Of a DNA stretch of 64,000 nucleotides, positions 43,740-54,956 are shown piece after piece. The translations under genes and the position numbers were made by a program. The notes under the pieces were generated by a model that made no database searches, was not told where the DNA came from, and was given only the letters and a program-made list of their open reading frames with translations. Position 1 is the first letter of the stretch. Every line of letters begins with the position of its first letter. The stretch comes from Dermacentor variabilis (taxonomy: Eukaryota; Arthropoda; Arachnida; Ixodida; Ixodidae): NCBI RefSeq assembly GCF_050947875.1, contig NC_134568.1, forward strand, positions 253,093,267 through 253,157,266, written 5' to 3'.

Positions 43740-46240
43740 ATGAGTGCCTTGATGAAGAAACAAAATATTGACTCTTGAAGACAAAGTGGCCATCTTGGAT
43801 GCTGTTTCCGGAGGCGAAAAAAAAGAAAAAGAAAAATGTAGCTGCCAAATTTGGCATCCCAGCGAGTTCTCTGTCTATAATTCTGAACGCAAAAGATGTG
43901 ATTCGCAGTGCAGTGGAGTCAGGTGCTGACTGCAAGAAGCAGCTGAAGCCAGCAACATACACTGACGTTGACAAGGTGGTGTTTACTTGACTTGGTTCAT
44001 GGACATGAGAGGACGAAATGTTCCTATCAGCAGCGCTGTTTTGCAGCCAAAAGCAAGGAATTATGCTTGTATCTTGGTCTGCAATGATTTAAAAGCTAGT
44101 AACGGGTAGCTTCAAGGCTTCAAAAGCAGGTATGGAATCGTCGGCAAAGTAACTAGCAGTGAGTCTTCCTCTGCGGACAGCGATGGTTCCACTTCTTGTA
44201 TTGAGCCCAAGCTACCAGGCATTTTGGAGTGTTATGACACGTCTGATACATACAACGCTGACAAGACAACCCTTTTTTACGAATTGCTCCCAAACCACAC
44301 CCTTACGCTAAAAGGAGACATCTGCCACGGCGGCAAGCAGAGTAAATGTCGCTTGACTGTTTTTCTCTGCGTAAATTCGGACAGAAGCGACAAGCGAGTT
44401 CCGCTGGTTATTGGCAAAAGCGCCCTGCCCAGATGCTTTAAAGGGCCCCTCACCAGGTCTGGCCATTTTGAGCTGACAAGCGCAGAGCATACATTGTGTG
44501 ATAACAATCATGTCTGCAGAGTATTACATCGCTACGCGCCGTGGAAAAATCTGAAATTTCAATCCGAACACCTTTTCCCTCTTCACTTGCGGCCGCCACG
44601 CTCCAAACTGGACGGTGATGTAATCATGCCCCTGCTCCTACGTAGTAGTCGTGTCCCCAGTGTGACGTCGCTCGTGGTGACACGTGACTTCTAGAATTAT
44701 TCAAGACGTCTGTTATCTGTGTGATCTGTTGCTTGAATTGACGAATTGAAGTTTAGTGAAATAATAAAACACACAAATGGAATGTCTGTGTATTTTTTTG
44801 TTTTACTTAGCACCGAAGCAAGAGAGATATACAGTACTTCCGCTTTGTCTGCTTGTTCCCACGGTCGTGCGCTCACGTGTGCATGTACCAAAACTATGCC
44901 ATTTTCTACCACGTTCCAGCGCATGATCACGCTCGGCAATCCGCTTGTTCTGCCTTAGTATTCGTGTAGCACTGAATTATACCGCTAGTGATGTCTCCTT
45001 GTGCACAGCACGCAAAATTGTTTGCTGCGCGAACGAGACAACAGCTTGCGTGCGGCGCAGTCAGCGGAAATGCGTAACACACACAAAAAAAAAGTGAGGA
45101 GGAAAAAAAGAAATGAAGGTTTGACGTATGTGTCACGTGATTCTCGAGGTCTGGTATAGGAGAATGCAGGGAAGGAATTTTGCTTGCGAGGACTAGACGG
45201 GGTGAGTGGAGAGAGCGTCTTGCTTGGCAGTGAAGCCTTCCTGCTGAAATAATGGGTTCGCAGCACTGAACTATTTCTATCTCGGCTATTAATAAGCCGA
45301 TTTGAATTTTTTTTACGGCAGAACGCTCCCTAGAGGACACGTAACAACTTCCAGCGTATGACCAAAATTTGCTATGGGGCCTGGTGAGGGGCCCTTTAAA
45401 GTTACACCCAGAATGCCTGTGAAATACGTGGTAAATGCGAAAGCGTGGATGACATGGGGCATATTTAGTGACTGGTTGAGAGAGCTTGACAAAGATATCA
45501 AGAAACAAGGCCGTAGAATTGGTCTATTCGTAGACAACTGCACTTCGCACCGTGTTGAAGGCCTCGAGCTGTCTAACATTGAACTCCAGTTTTTACCCGC
45601 GAACTGTACCTCGCTCATTCAGCCCCTTGACAGAGGAATTATTAACAGTATTAAGTGTTCCTACCGGCGTAGACTAATCCAAAGGCTGCTTCTGAACATT
45701 CGTCTTCGGCGGGAAACAAAGGTGGAAATTTTTCAAGCAGTTGAGATGCTTCAAGCATCCTGGCGGGAAACAAGTACAGACATTATTATGAACTGCTTCA
45801 GCAAGGCCCAGCTCACAAAAGAGGTTCAGGCTGTGGAAACTGACAGTGGAGAGGAAGAGCTTTCAGGCCCACCTGATCTCGCCGAAGCTTGGGTTTCACT
45901 GCGTGCGAAATCACTGTAGCCCCGGATGACATGCAGCTTTGCGATTTTTTGTATGTGGACAACTGCACTGTCACTACCGAAGAGATCTTGGATTAGGCGC
46001 TGGTGGAAAGTATGCGATATCACAGTGACGACAACGCATCTTCGGAGCTTGATTCATCATGTGCATTGCCTTCCCCAAAGGAAGTGCTGGATGCCATTGA
46101 CGTTTTGCACTGCGTCGCGGGCTCACTAGACGATGATGGAACAGTGTTATGTACCTTGATGTGTTATGAGTGTTCAGAGTTGCCGTCCCTCATAAACAAG
46201 CAAAAGAGCAAAATAATGCAGTTTTTTGCTGCTAAATAAA
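43740..46240 (+). pseudogene. Tigger transposase (CENP-B HTH and DDE domains), broken
   Basis: The N-terminal helix-turn-helix reads LTLEDKVAILDAV, then NVAAKFGIPASSLS (43768-43905), with a frame change in an A-rich run near 43817-43835. The catalytic part runs from about 44130 (CYDTSDTYNADKTTLFYELLP, first Asp present; Lys replaces the Glu usual after it) to CRLTVFLCVNSD and ALPRCFK at 44442, where a TTAA element intervenes. It continues at 45400 with VTPRMPVKYV, VDNCTSH (second Asp), LPANCTSLIQPLDRGII (third Asp) to 45919, with a degenerate tail to 46240. The three Asp match Tigger/pogo (CENP-B family). Stops at about 43988 and 44090 show it is dead. Confidence 0.85.
44438..45399. mobile_element. 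Kolobok/T2-like MITE nested in the Tigger transposase
   Basis: The element is 44442-45395 (954 bp) between TTAA copies at 44438-44441 and 45396-45399. Termini are AGGGCCCCTCACCAGG on both sides in inverted orientation (16 of 16). Excising the element and one TTAA restores the transposase codons R-C-F-K-V-T-P in frame. No coding of its own was recognised. Confidence 0.92.
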
Positions 46241-46489
46241 TGCATTGTGGGTGAGTACCTCCAGTTCTCCTTTGTTTAATTTGTGTATTTCTTTTTCGGA
46301 TTTTCATGCTGAAACTGCATATAATGAAAACCTCTTTGTAACGAAAATTTTCTAACATTTGTCAGTTTCGTTATATCCAGGTTTAACTGTATACCACTTC
46401 TAAATGAGCTGAATTGGCAATCGGAATGTCTGCACAAAAAAGAAAAAAATAACACCATCATATTTCAGTGTGCCCTTATTATCTATCAA

Positions 46490-47580
46490 TTGGTAAGCTC
46501 CTTTGAACACCTGCCTAGAGGATGTGTTCGAATAGATCTCTTTTTTCGCAGCTACACAGTACTGTGTCCGTTTTATCACATTTTTAGTGGCTTTCTTTAT
46601 GACCAATGTCAGAATTCTGTGGCAGACATCCGCTATCCTTGCCTTGAACTAATCTGGCATCCGTCTCGATCATGTAAGCACAATCTTTCACATAATAACC
46701 CCAAAGAAAGAAATTGAGTGGAGAGAGGTCAGGTGACCTAGCCAGCCAAATTACAGGCCTGTGCCTTCCAATCTATTGCGCATGAAAAGTCGCATCCAGC
46801 CAGTTTCGTGCTCAGATGCTGCTGTGTATGGGTGCCCCATCTTTCTGATACCACAGAAGTGGAAGACATGACAGCGGGGCTTCGCAAAGAAGCTCATCCA
46901 CCACTCCTTCAAGGATTTCGTTCATGCAACACTGACCAGTCGGTGTGTGGCAGAAGAAGGTGGGACTGATATAGCACCGTGCGTAAATTTCAAACCACAC
47001 ACTTGGCGACCACTGGTACTGGAGCTGATTGCGCTTTACCTAGTGTGGATTGGAGTCCCCCCAATAGTGTGCATTATGCAAATTTACCTAGGCATTCCTG
47101 CGAAAATTGACTTATTCTGTGCACACGATGTTTCTCAAAAAGTCCGGTGACTCATCGGCTTTTGTGAGGACCCAATTTGAGGAATCTAGACCATTCTGCA
47201 GGTACCTATCTTCCAAGCATTGGTGCTGGTTAAGGTGGGATGGGAGAAAGGCCATCATTTAGAATCCTCCAAACTGATGACGTGGAAATTGGTACCTGGG
47301 TGGCCACGTCCACGCATACTAGCATGAGAGTTAGAGGCCATAAATGCTAGAACAACCATGGTAGGCTAGGACTCAAAGATGGAGTTCTCGGCTGATGTTT
47401 CTGGAAGCTGCTGGTTTGTATCAGGTTTTCATAATTTCAGATTATAGGCGATGCATTTGGTCTACCGCCACACTTCCATGACTGATATATATTTGTGGCT
47501 TTCATCCTGTTGCCATTTGCAGCTCCCAAGGCAAGGATCATGTTTGCTTTCTGCTCATTAGAGAAAGAGATGGCGACTGG
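46490..47580 (-). pseudogene. Tc1/mariner-superfamily transposase remnant
   Basis: Minus-strand order: N-terminus SFSNEQKANMILALGAANGNRMKA near 47580-47500 (the first codon is ATC where ATG is expected); degenerate middle near 47060-47130 corresponding to the FSDE and HYW region; TPTGQCCMNEILEGVVDELL and WYQKDGAPIHSS (catalytic Asp in QKDGAP) at 46840-46945; and WIGRHRPVIWLARSPDLSPLNFFLWG, degenerate, at 46690-46780. This wording is typical of a widespread arthropod DD-type mariner group. Several stops; no activity expected. Confidence 0.7.
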
Positions 47581-48108
47581 GTCGAAACAAAATGCGCCTT
47601 TAAACTCTGCACTAATGTTGTGAATTCACTTTTGTGGTGACATTTGTGCACCTTACCTACACTAAGACAACAGCTATCACAGGTTGTTTCCAGCTAACAC
47701 CAAATGCGATGTGTTACTTTGATAGGGGCGCAGCAGATAAGGCACTAGCTTGAGTTCGAGGGCGCTGCTTTATGATCCGGGTAGGAGCATAGTCACGTGG
47801 TATTCTCCATATTTCGCGGGGTTTATTTATCAGTCGCAAAAAAAAATTTGTACGCAATTAGTACGTCGCTGAAAATACTGCAGTTAGATGTCCCTTGGTT
47901 GTGCCTGCAAATGCCTCATTGACACTTCGATAATTAAAATAGTATGTCTCGAGTTAGATAATTAGGATTACCTAATTAAATCTCAGTAACAAAAAAATTA
48001 CTGGCAGCTACTCCACTGTACTGAAAACAATATGCACTAGGTTTTCTTCGAGTTACACATTGCTCTATTTTTAAATCATGGTGCATGATAGTTAATTGGG
48101 ACACCTTG

Positions 48109-51100
48109 TATATATCTATGACCTTTGCATGCAAGTGACAATGTTTCCATCCCTAATAAATGTTGTAAATTTATTAGAAATGTTTTTTTTTTCATGAGTC
48201 ATTAGCACTGCTTACTGGAAAGACAAGCATTCTTTAGACACATATCATTCACGTGTATTTCACCCTCCGTTCATAAAAAACTCTTCCGAAATTATCACTG
48301 AAGTCTGTTTTTTTTTTTCATGGTCAAAAATGTGTGCAAAGCAATTTGAAGCGAGGTGAACGTACAGCAACATATTCTTTCTCTAGGCATAGGCTATCCA
48401 TACCTTTAGAAATAACTTTTAATTGGCTACCTCCTTCACTTTCAAAAATATAATAAACTTTGTCCTGTGTGTATATTTAAATATATTATGTATGCAGATG
48501 GTGTTTACAGTGGAAATTAAAAAAAAAATGTTGAAGTGAGAAAATACGGATGAGGCAGCCACCGCTAGTGCTTATAATGTGCTTGTTAACAAGTCCTAGT
48601 GTCAGGAGTTGCAGAAATAAAGCGAAAGTATGAATTAAAAGTAAGCCATTAGCCCGAATAAAATTTCTAGTGAAAAGGTTGAGGCAAGTCAAAAGAAACC
48701 TCAGGTAATGTGGGTGACAAAGCTCTGGTAATGACACTTTAGGTGTGTCTGTGGGGGTGTGGGTGGGGCCAGGGGGGAGGAGGCGTGGACTTCAGCAACG
48801 CCGTGGGTGGGGGGGGGGGGGAATCTGCCCCTCCTCCTCGGAAAACTTAAGAGTCAGCGCCTATGGGTGTATGTACTGAACATAAGCATGTAGAAGATTG
48901 CTTAGATGAATTCTGGCTAAGCTGCCATGAAATTGGTGCAACTATGTAGCCTGAAAAGCTGTTAATGCTTCCAAAGCATGCGGTGCACGTCAGAGGGCAA
49001 AGAAGCCTTCAGTAAGGAAAAGGAAGTGTGGTTGTGAAGGCCACGGGAGCAGGAATTTGACCGGCTGGAAGTGGCGAAAAACACTGTGACTCTAACTTAA
49101 CACATAAATTTGTTGGTGATGTAAAAAAAAAAAAAAAAGGAGTTTCTACTTTTGGGCCTGAGAGGCGTGATCATTTGATAGCAATAAAAATTAGGGGTGT
49201 GTAAATACGGAATAGGAAATTTCGAATGTAATAGAATCAAGCAAAAATAAGAAAAAGCCAAATATCGAATTGAATAGCAGAAAACAAACGCAAGGTGTAA
49301 TGCTTATAAATTTTGCTCAAGAAAATCAGATGCTGCACATGCCCGGGAGTCTACTCTCATTGCATAAGAGAACGTTGCTAGCTATCAATAACTTTGGAAA
49401 CTATGAATTAAGATTTACAGTATGGCTTACTCTTGTTAAAGAGAACACCAAATAATTATCCCAGCACTGGTTACAGCTCAGCTCATATGTGAACGTCTGT
49501 AAATTAAAAAATATATATATAGAATGTTTGTTGAATACAATCAAGTGCTTTTCTCCCTCTGAAGCTGAAGATATAGTGGAGTTATGTTGTCCTGAATAGT
49601 GTCAGTTTAATAGGCAATCATACTGTGCTTCATAGCATTCTATTAGTATTGCTCAGAAAGTTTTGCTTTCTAGTCCTTCCAGTTTTCTCACATGTGGGTT
49701 CTCTGGGTTATCGTCAGATTGTTAAGGCCAACCTGCGTAACATACAAAAGCACAAACTGCACATCACATGCCTCAGCCTCACCATTCCACGCGTAGACAT
49801 CGTGTGCACAGCACAGGTGGGCTGCCCTCAGCACAGGCAGTAAAGGGTATATGTTTTTTCGCTGCAATGTTTGGCATCATTTGCTACTTGTCAAAGGTTC
49901 TGAAATAGGTAGGGCCACCGAAAATTTGTGCATTTCCCACAGTTTATGCAAATGCATGTATAACCCGGCACTCAGTGCAGTATGTCAATTCGTGCCCGGT
50001 GTGTAAATGCAAAGCTAGTCTGGTGATGTGGTGTTCGAAGTTAGTAGGAGAGACCAATATGTCTACAAACAGTGTCTGGAACCAATGGTAGCCGTACTGG
50101 CTGTATGGTGTGTTGCAAAGCTGGTGGCTGTGAACAACATTGGTGCCATCCCATACACTTACTTTTGTTGGTGAGGCAGTTTTTGGCCTTCTGAGGGTCG
50201 TGCATCTACTGTGAATAGATCTGCATCGATTTGGCATCGAATTGCAACATAAATTGCTGATACCCACGGTGTAAAGAAAGCGGCACTGGCCAGCCTCACT
50301 GCATTGGAACAGTGGTTGGAGAAAGTGTGGTGGAAGTTGCACATCTTTTTCACAAAGGAGCAATGGGATAACATGCTAACTTGGGCTGGTTGGTACATAT
50401 CTGAAGAAAATGAGTAGCTGCAGTGAACAGGGCGTGACCGAGACAGATGATACAGACGGGACTGGTGGCCCAAACATCAAATTTGTAATAGGAGCTGCAT
50501 CTTGGTCGCCTATTCAGGTGCGGTGTGCACGACCGTTGACTCGTCTGAGCTTGTACAATGCACGAAGTGGCACATGCAATGCTGGCATCGCGCACAGTGT
50601 GTTTGCAGACCATTTCCTTTGACACTGTAGACGGCAATCACTGAAACGCTAGTTTTGTTGCATGGCAGGCTTGTGCGGCTGAGATGAGCCAAACTGGTGG
50701 GTATTTGGGAAAGGGTGTGACAGAAAGTATAGAAAAAGGTTGTGGAGGAGGATGGCCTACCATGGTGGTGTAGCCTTCCCATCCCGCTTCAAACATCAGG
50801 GCCTCTCCTATTTTGTTTCCTACTCCATGGCGACACCTGACGAAGGAGTGTGTGCCTATCACAAAATTTGTCTGCTGGCTGATGTGATAACAAGCCACCA
50901 GTCGCTGTGAAAATTGTGCCGCTGACATTTTCATACGGGCGGCTCATCAGCTATTGGTCTCCAGGTCACAAGTAATGGTTTGATGGCTGTTAAAGTGCCA
51001 CTTGAATCTGTAGGCGACCAGCTAGCAACTACCACGAGTGTGCATAGCAAGTTTTTATGTGTGTTCTTGTGTAGATAGAAAGCTTTGAACTATGTGTGGG

Positions 51101-51532
51101 AACATGAATATTTGATACAGTCCTGTCACATGATTATCGCTGCTTCATCCTGCTATTCCACTAGTCTCGCACACATATTCTTAGTACCAATCTCAGCTCA
51201 ACCATAATATACTCCCTGTTTTCACACAGGAGGCTGACTGTCCAGGTCAGCCTCCTGTGATGTGTGCCGGTTGCTTGTGTTCTTGTTTTCTTAAGATACT
51301 GCAGCATAGAGCATTGCAGCAACTTAGACTGGCAGATTGTTTAACAGTGCACATGAAACACAGATGAGGATGAGGAACAACTAAAGTGCTGTGTTGTTTG
51401 TCATTTTCCTTATCAAGGTTTCTTCTGTGCTGGTGAGCAATTGGTCTGGAATTGCCAGCAAGCCCACCTTGATGTTCTAGACTAGCAGTTTTCCATTCAG
51501 ATTACTTTAGCAGGCTCTTCTGTTCTTTGCAG
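48109..51532. other. Intron 8, last part; no confirmed exon
   Basis: 48730-48870 is G-rich and repeat-like (G-run 48809-48820). 49100-49600 is AT-rich. 49940-50940 shows several overlapping minus-strand frames with weakly protein-like text (ASAAFFTPWVSAIYVAIRCQ), possibly an unknown decayed element. A splice-flanked open block at 49712-49816 is noted, but exon H joins exon I directly. CAGGAGGCTGACTGTCCAGGTCAGCCTCCTG at 51227-51257 is a small hairpin. Ends in the acceptor TTCTTTGCAG at 51523-51532. Confidence 0.45.
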
Positions 51533-51786
51533 TTGCACAGTCTGTGACAAGCGATTCAAGCGATCTACATACCTGAAGTCTCACATGCGGTGCCACTTTG
51601 CACGCATGGCCTCCCAGAAGAATTACATCTGCCAGCAATGCGGTGCATGCTTCACCACAGCTTTCTCTCTGAAACGACATGCTGTTAGTCACACGCAGGA
51701 GTTGCACTGTGACAGTTATATCTGCGCAGTTTGCTCCCTTGCTGTACCAACTGCTGCAGAGCTTCGACGACATGCTTGTCAGCATC
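51533..51786 (+). CDS. ZNF236: ZNF236-like exon I: three C2H2 fingers
   Basis: After TTCTTTGCAG the first base completes Val, then CTVCDKRFKRSTYLKSHMRCH, CQQCGACFTTAFSLKRHAVSH and CAVCSLAVPTAAELRRHACQH. Finger linkers are non-canonical (FARMASQKNYI, TQELHCDSYI) and the third finger lacks the usual aromatic, so this block is more diverged than exons C-E. The donor is CATC|GTGAGT (51786/51787), phase 1. The gene must continue, but no phase-1 exon with a finger was found in the remaining 12 kb. Confidence 0.85.
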
Positions 51787-51862
51787 GTGAGTAATCTTCC
51801 TGTGCTTTATCTGCAGTTGCTTTGTTGCTCGGATAGAATTTTCTTAGTAGCAGCAAACTGTC

Positions 51863-52110
51863 ATGGTGGCTCTGTGGCTATGGCAAGCTGCTGCTGAGTG
51901 TGAAGTTGCTGGTCTAATTCTTGGCTGCTCTGGCTACACTTCGGGGGGAACAGAATGTAAAAAAATTTCTTTTTAAATGTGCATGGTTTTAGATTTACAT
52001 GGGTGATAAAGAACCCCAGGCAGTCAAAATTATTCCACAACCTTCCACAACTGCATCTTTTGCAGTGCAGTGTTGCTTTGGGACATAGAACACCGTCAAA
52101 CAACCTATCA
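51863..52110 (+). repeat. tRNA-derived SINE, plus orientation, degenerate
   Basis: The head TGGCTCTGTGGCTATGGC (A-box region, about 51866) and GGTCTAATTC (B box, 51911-51920) precede the body GATAAAGAACCCCAGGCAGTC, shared with the minus-strand copies. The only plus-strand copy of the four. Confidence 0.65.
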
Positions 52111-53739
52111 ATAACAGGAAAGCCATTCTCTCTATCTTTTTTCAGTTCAGTAATTTCGGATGCTTTACATTCCATGAAGGCTACTGAAGTGATGTCTGAT
52201 TCTCTAACATAATGTTTGTCTCGAAAGTTTCAATTGTTTTCCCATAACGATTCCTTATTGTAGTAGCCTCTAAAGAGATATAATCTGCAGTAAAGTGACT
52301 GCTCTTGGATTAATCTTAGCACACCTGCCAACTATTACACTTTTATCATAAAATGAACAATTTTTAGAGCTTGTGTGCAATTGTCTTACTGACATTAATA
52401 ATTTCAAAATTTTTTATCCGCATCCAGTTTAAAGGAAGACCGATTTGTGTAAACCATCACGAATTCAATTTGTAGCACCAGATTTTTCGGACGTACTCGA
52501 TTGCATAGGATCTACCCATAACACTGCCCCCCACTGCATAGAACAAATGTATAATGACAGCTAATATTTAGGCTGTTATTACATTAATATTCCATGAATG
52601 AACTTCGTGAATATTTCCATTTGTGGCACAGATCATTCTGGCTGCTGCTCTTGGCCAGAGTGAACTGCATCCTTAGAAAGCAAAGTTCGCAATTTATGTA
52701 ATAAACAGTCAACAGGATGAGTAGTAGAAGAATTTTTGCTATCTTTTTACCTTTATTTGCAGTATTTTTCAAGTTTTAAGGTTGGCAGGTCTGCGTTAGG
52801 TCTTATCACTTCTCAGTACACACTAGACATTTTGCTCTAACTTCACAAATGCACTTTCTGACATTCCCGTGCAAAAGCTCAAACTTTCATTCTTCTATGA
52901 GTACTACCGTGTAGTCCTCTGGTGCCCATGACCAGGTGTTGTAAAGGCTAATGCTTGACACTACAGAAATGCCCTACTAATGCATAGTAAAGTGTGTCTG
53001 CTCATAATAGAGTAAACAGAATAGTGGTACTCTGGTACTGGCAGAGTAAACTTGTCAGGTTGGCTAAATGTAGGATGCGTTGTTTCTCACAGAAACTAAA
53101 CAGTTTGCCTGCTCACATGATGTTGAGAAGCTGCAGTCAAAGCTCATAACGAAATGGATGATAACAAACTAACGGATGTCATGGAATAATCGTACCAATT
53201 AAAACAGGCATTTAAAATACTGTTTTAACAAAGAAAAAATTACTCTTAAATGGATATAAAAAACCTTTTTTAGTTCATAATGAACATTTTCTAATCCAAA
53301 ATGAAATGAATTGTTAAAAATAGCAAGCACTGCTCATGTTCTCGCCGATTGCTGAAATATCAGCGTATATTTAATCTGCTGGTAGAGTGCTGGTAGCCTC
53401 CCGTTCACTACAACACCCATCGCTAGATGCCAGCATAAAGAAATACTTTTTTGTTGTTTATAAGCATATGCTTGTGTGTGTTGACGAATTTTGTATGAAA
53501 TTAGAAGCTTGTACCACTCTACTGGCATGCTCACGAAACACTGTAAGACTCGTTACGCAACTGCTTGACAGCATATGACAATTGTGAAGATGGATTAGCA
53601 TTGATAGCTGCATCAGAGGAAGCAGTCATCTTGCTCGCAAAGACATGGCAGAAAAGAATCTTTCGTGGTCCTTCTACCTAGTGATTACTAACAGCATACC
53701 CCCACTGTTTCCGATGGCCATTTCGCACATGCCAGCACC
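52111..53739. other. No gene seen; AT-rich
   Basis: Anonymous sequence, presumably intron of the finger gene or its 3' flank. TTATTTGCAGTATTTTTCAA at 52753-52772 echoes similar text at 27182-27201, suggesting a shared dispersed repeat. Confidence 0.45.
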
Positions 53740-53860
53740 AGGGCGGGCATCAAATTGAACCCAAACTCGAACCGAAAACCATACCCGAACAAGAATTTTA
53801 GCCAGAACTGAACCCAAACCCAAACCAATATTCTTAGAATGTGCCTGAACCTGAACAAAA
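53740..53860 (+). repeat. Degenerate AACCCR-type low-complexity repeat
   Basis: Irregular repeats of GAACCCAAAC, TCGAACCGAAAACC and CTGAACCTGAAC. Not a regular telomeric TTAGG array. Confidence 0.7.
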
Positions 53861-53921
53861 CCTGGACTGAAAACAATAATAATGGTTACCGGTTCGGCAC
53901 AAAACGGTTCAAGCATATATA

Positions 53922-54109
53922 CAGTAGACTCTGTTTAAATGGAACCTCAAGGAACCAGGGAAATTGATTCCGTTTATGAGGAGTTCCATTTACTGAGAGA
54001 CAAAGCTGAAATACAATTGCATGAATACAAAACCAACCAACCATGAGGATGATGTTCCGTTTGAGAGGCAGTTCCGGTTAAGTGATTTCCGTTTATCGAG
54101 ATTCCACTG
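53922..54109. mobile_element. Pogo/mariner-type MITE (188 bp)
   Basis: The left end CAGTAGACTCTGTTTAAATGGAA and the reverse complement of the right end, CAGTGGAATCTCGATAAACGGAA, with TA on both sides (53920-53921 and 54110-54111). No coding. Confidence 0.8.
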
Positions 54110-54956
54110 TATATATATAAGGGGCTCAATGGCATATATGGGTCCTCAATAGATAAACGGTTCTTCAAAATATTTACTTCTTCAGTCAGCACACCCCACT
54201 AGTAGTTTGTGATGACTCCCAAGTTGCATTGTATGCTATAATGTGGATGAACTTAGGCAGGAATACTTACACTTCCGAACGCAGACATACCAGTCCTGTC
54301 CCATGGCCGAAACATTGTTTCATGGGCTCTGCAGAATCACTGTGTCTGTTGAAGCTCCCAATTCAGCCATTATGGGTCAGCTTGCCACCATTACTAGATA
54401 AACCGTAAAAGACACACGCCAGCATGCATGGATAGCAAAGATGATAGTGTTCTCTAGAAGGAACAATAAGAAAACCAACGAGTTCATCAGTACAGCTTCT
54501 TGTAACAGTAACACTGCGGTCACTAGTATCAATGCCGTCACCATCTCACTGCGTGGCTACAACGGTGCTTAACAACAGGGGAAATGTCCTTTTTGTTGCG
54601 TGCCTTGGTTCAATATGCGTTTGGCACTTCCAAGCAAATTAGTCATTTTTTATTTTAGAGATATAAATATTTCTAGGACACAATGTCCATGATTTGGACA
54701 TTTCCAAATTGGCGCAAAACTTTGCACCACTTGCAGTCGTGTAAGAAAGAATGTCGAGGTATTTAGCATAAACTCTCCTTGTTCATCGTTGAGGAAGATC
54801 AATGTCTTGCTTTTACTTAAAAAAAAAAAAAGTAGGACACTGAGTGAAATGTCAATTGCTAGCTGCTTTCTTGGCTATGAACTAGAAGGTTGAGGTTGTA
54901 ATTTTTGCAATACAATGTGAATGTCGTGCTCTCTCCGAAGACATACAAAGACATAC
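54110..54956. other. No gene seen
   Basis: Unique-looking AT-rich sequence between the MITE and a candidate exon. Confidence 0.4.

Larger units (their letters stand above)
42799..46389 (+). mobile_element. Tigger/pogo element inserted in the mariner-type element
   Basis: TIRs: CAGTTAAACCTGCATAAAACGAA at the left and CAGTTAAACCTGGATATAACGAA (reverse complement of the right). TA target duplication at 42797-42798 and 46390-46391. About 2.6 kb without the nested TTAA insert. The leader (42822-43739) holds an imperfect duplicated 36-bp stretch (43241-43276 and 43317-43352). Confidence 0.9.
41961..48108 (-). mobile_element. Tc1/mariner-type element with long TIRs, split by a Tigger
   Basis: 41961-42325 and the reverse complement of 47745-48108 are the same sequence over about 365 bp (shared GAAAACCTAGTGCATATTGTTT, GCATCATAAAGCAG-type text), giving long TIRs whose outer ends have TATA flanks. 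A minus-strand transposase remnant lies at 46490-47580. Subtracting the Tigger (42799-46389) leaves about 2.55 kb, a normal size for one mariner-type element. That the two arms belong to one element rather than two insertions is inferred from orientation, spacing and the transposase between them. Confidence 0.65.
9945..51786 (+). other. ZNF236: Multi-exon C2H2 zinc-finger gene, ZNF236-like (partial span)
   Basis: Nine exons can be joined with compatible phases throughout, giving about 2138 nt of coding sequence with no stop and 12 C2H2 fingers: 1 in exon A, 3 in C, 3 in D, 1 split across D/E, 1 in E and 3 in I. The layout (fingers, an IPIQEPI linker, RPYKC fingers, a long acidic/Gln-rich linker, then more fingers) and phrases such as [13 protein letters not shown] and [10 protein letters not shown] match my memory of vertebrate ZNF236, a nuclear multi-finger protein presumed to bind DNA. 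Introns are 66 bp to about 11.6 kb and carry almost all the transposons. The first exon starts mid-finger and the last ends mid-codon, so both termini are outside the set I can identify. The orthology call rests on recalled motif order, not a search. Confidence 0.75.

Noticed and set aside
49712..49816. Possible exon between H and I (AG-flanked, ends CAG|GTGGGC)
   Set aside because: Exon H joins exon I directly to make KPFVCTVC at the right phase; inserting this block would break it. Kept only as an unassigned open block.
53740..53860. Telomere-like AACCC repeats
   Set aside because: Irregular and internal; not arthropod TTAGG or its complement.
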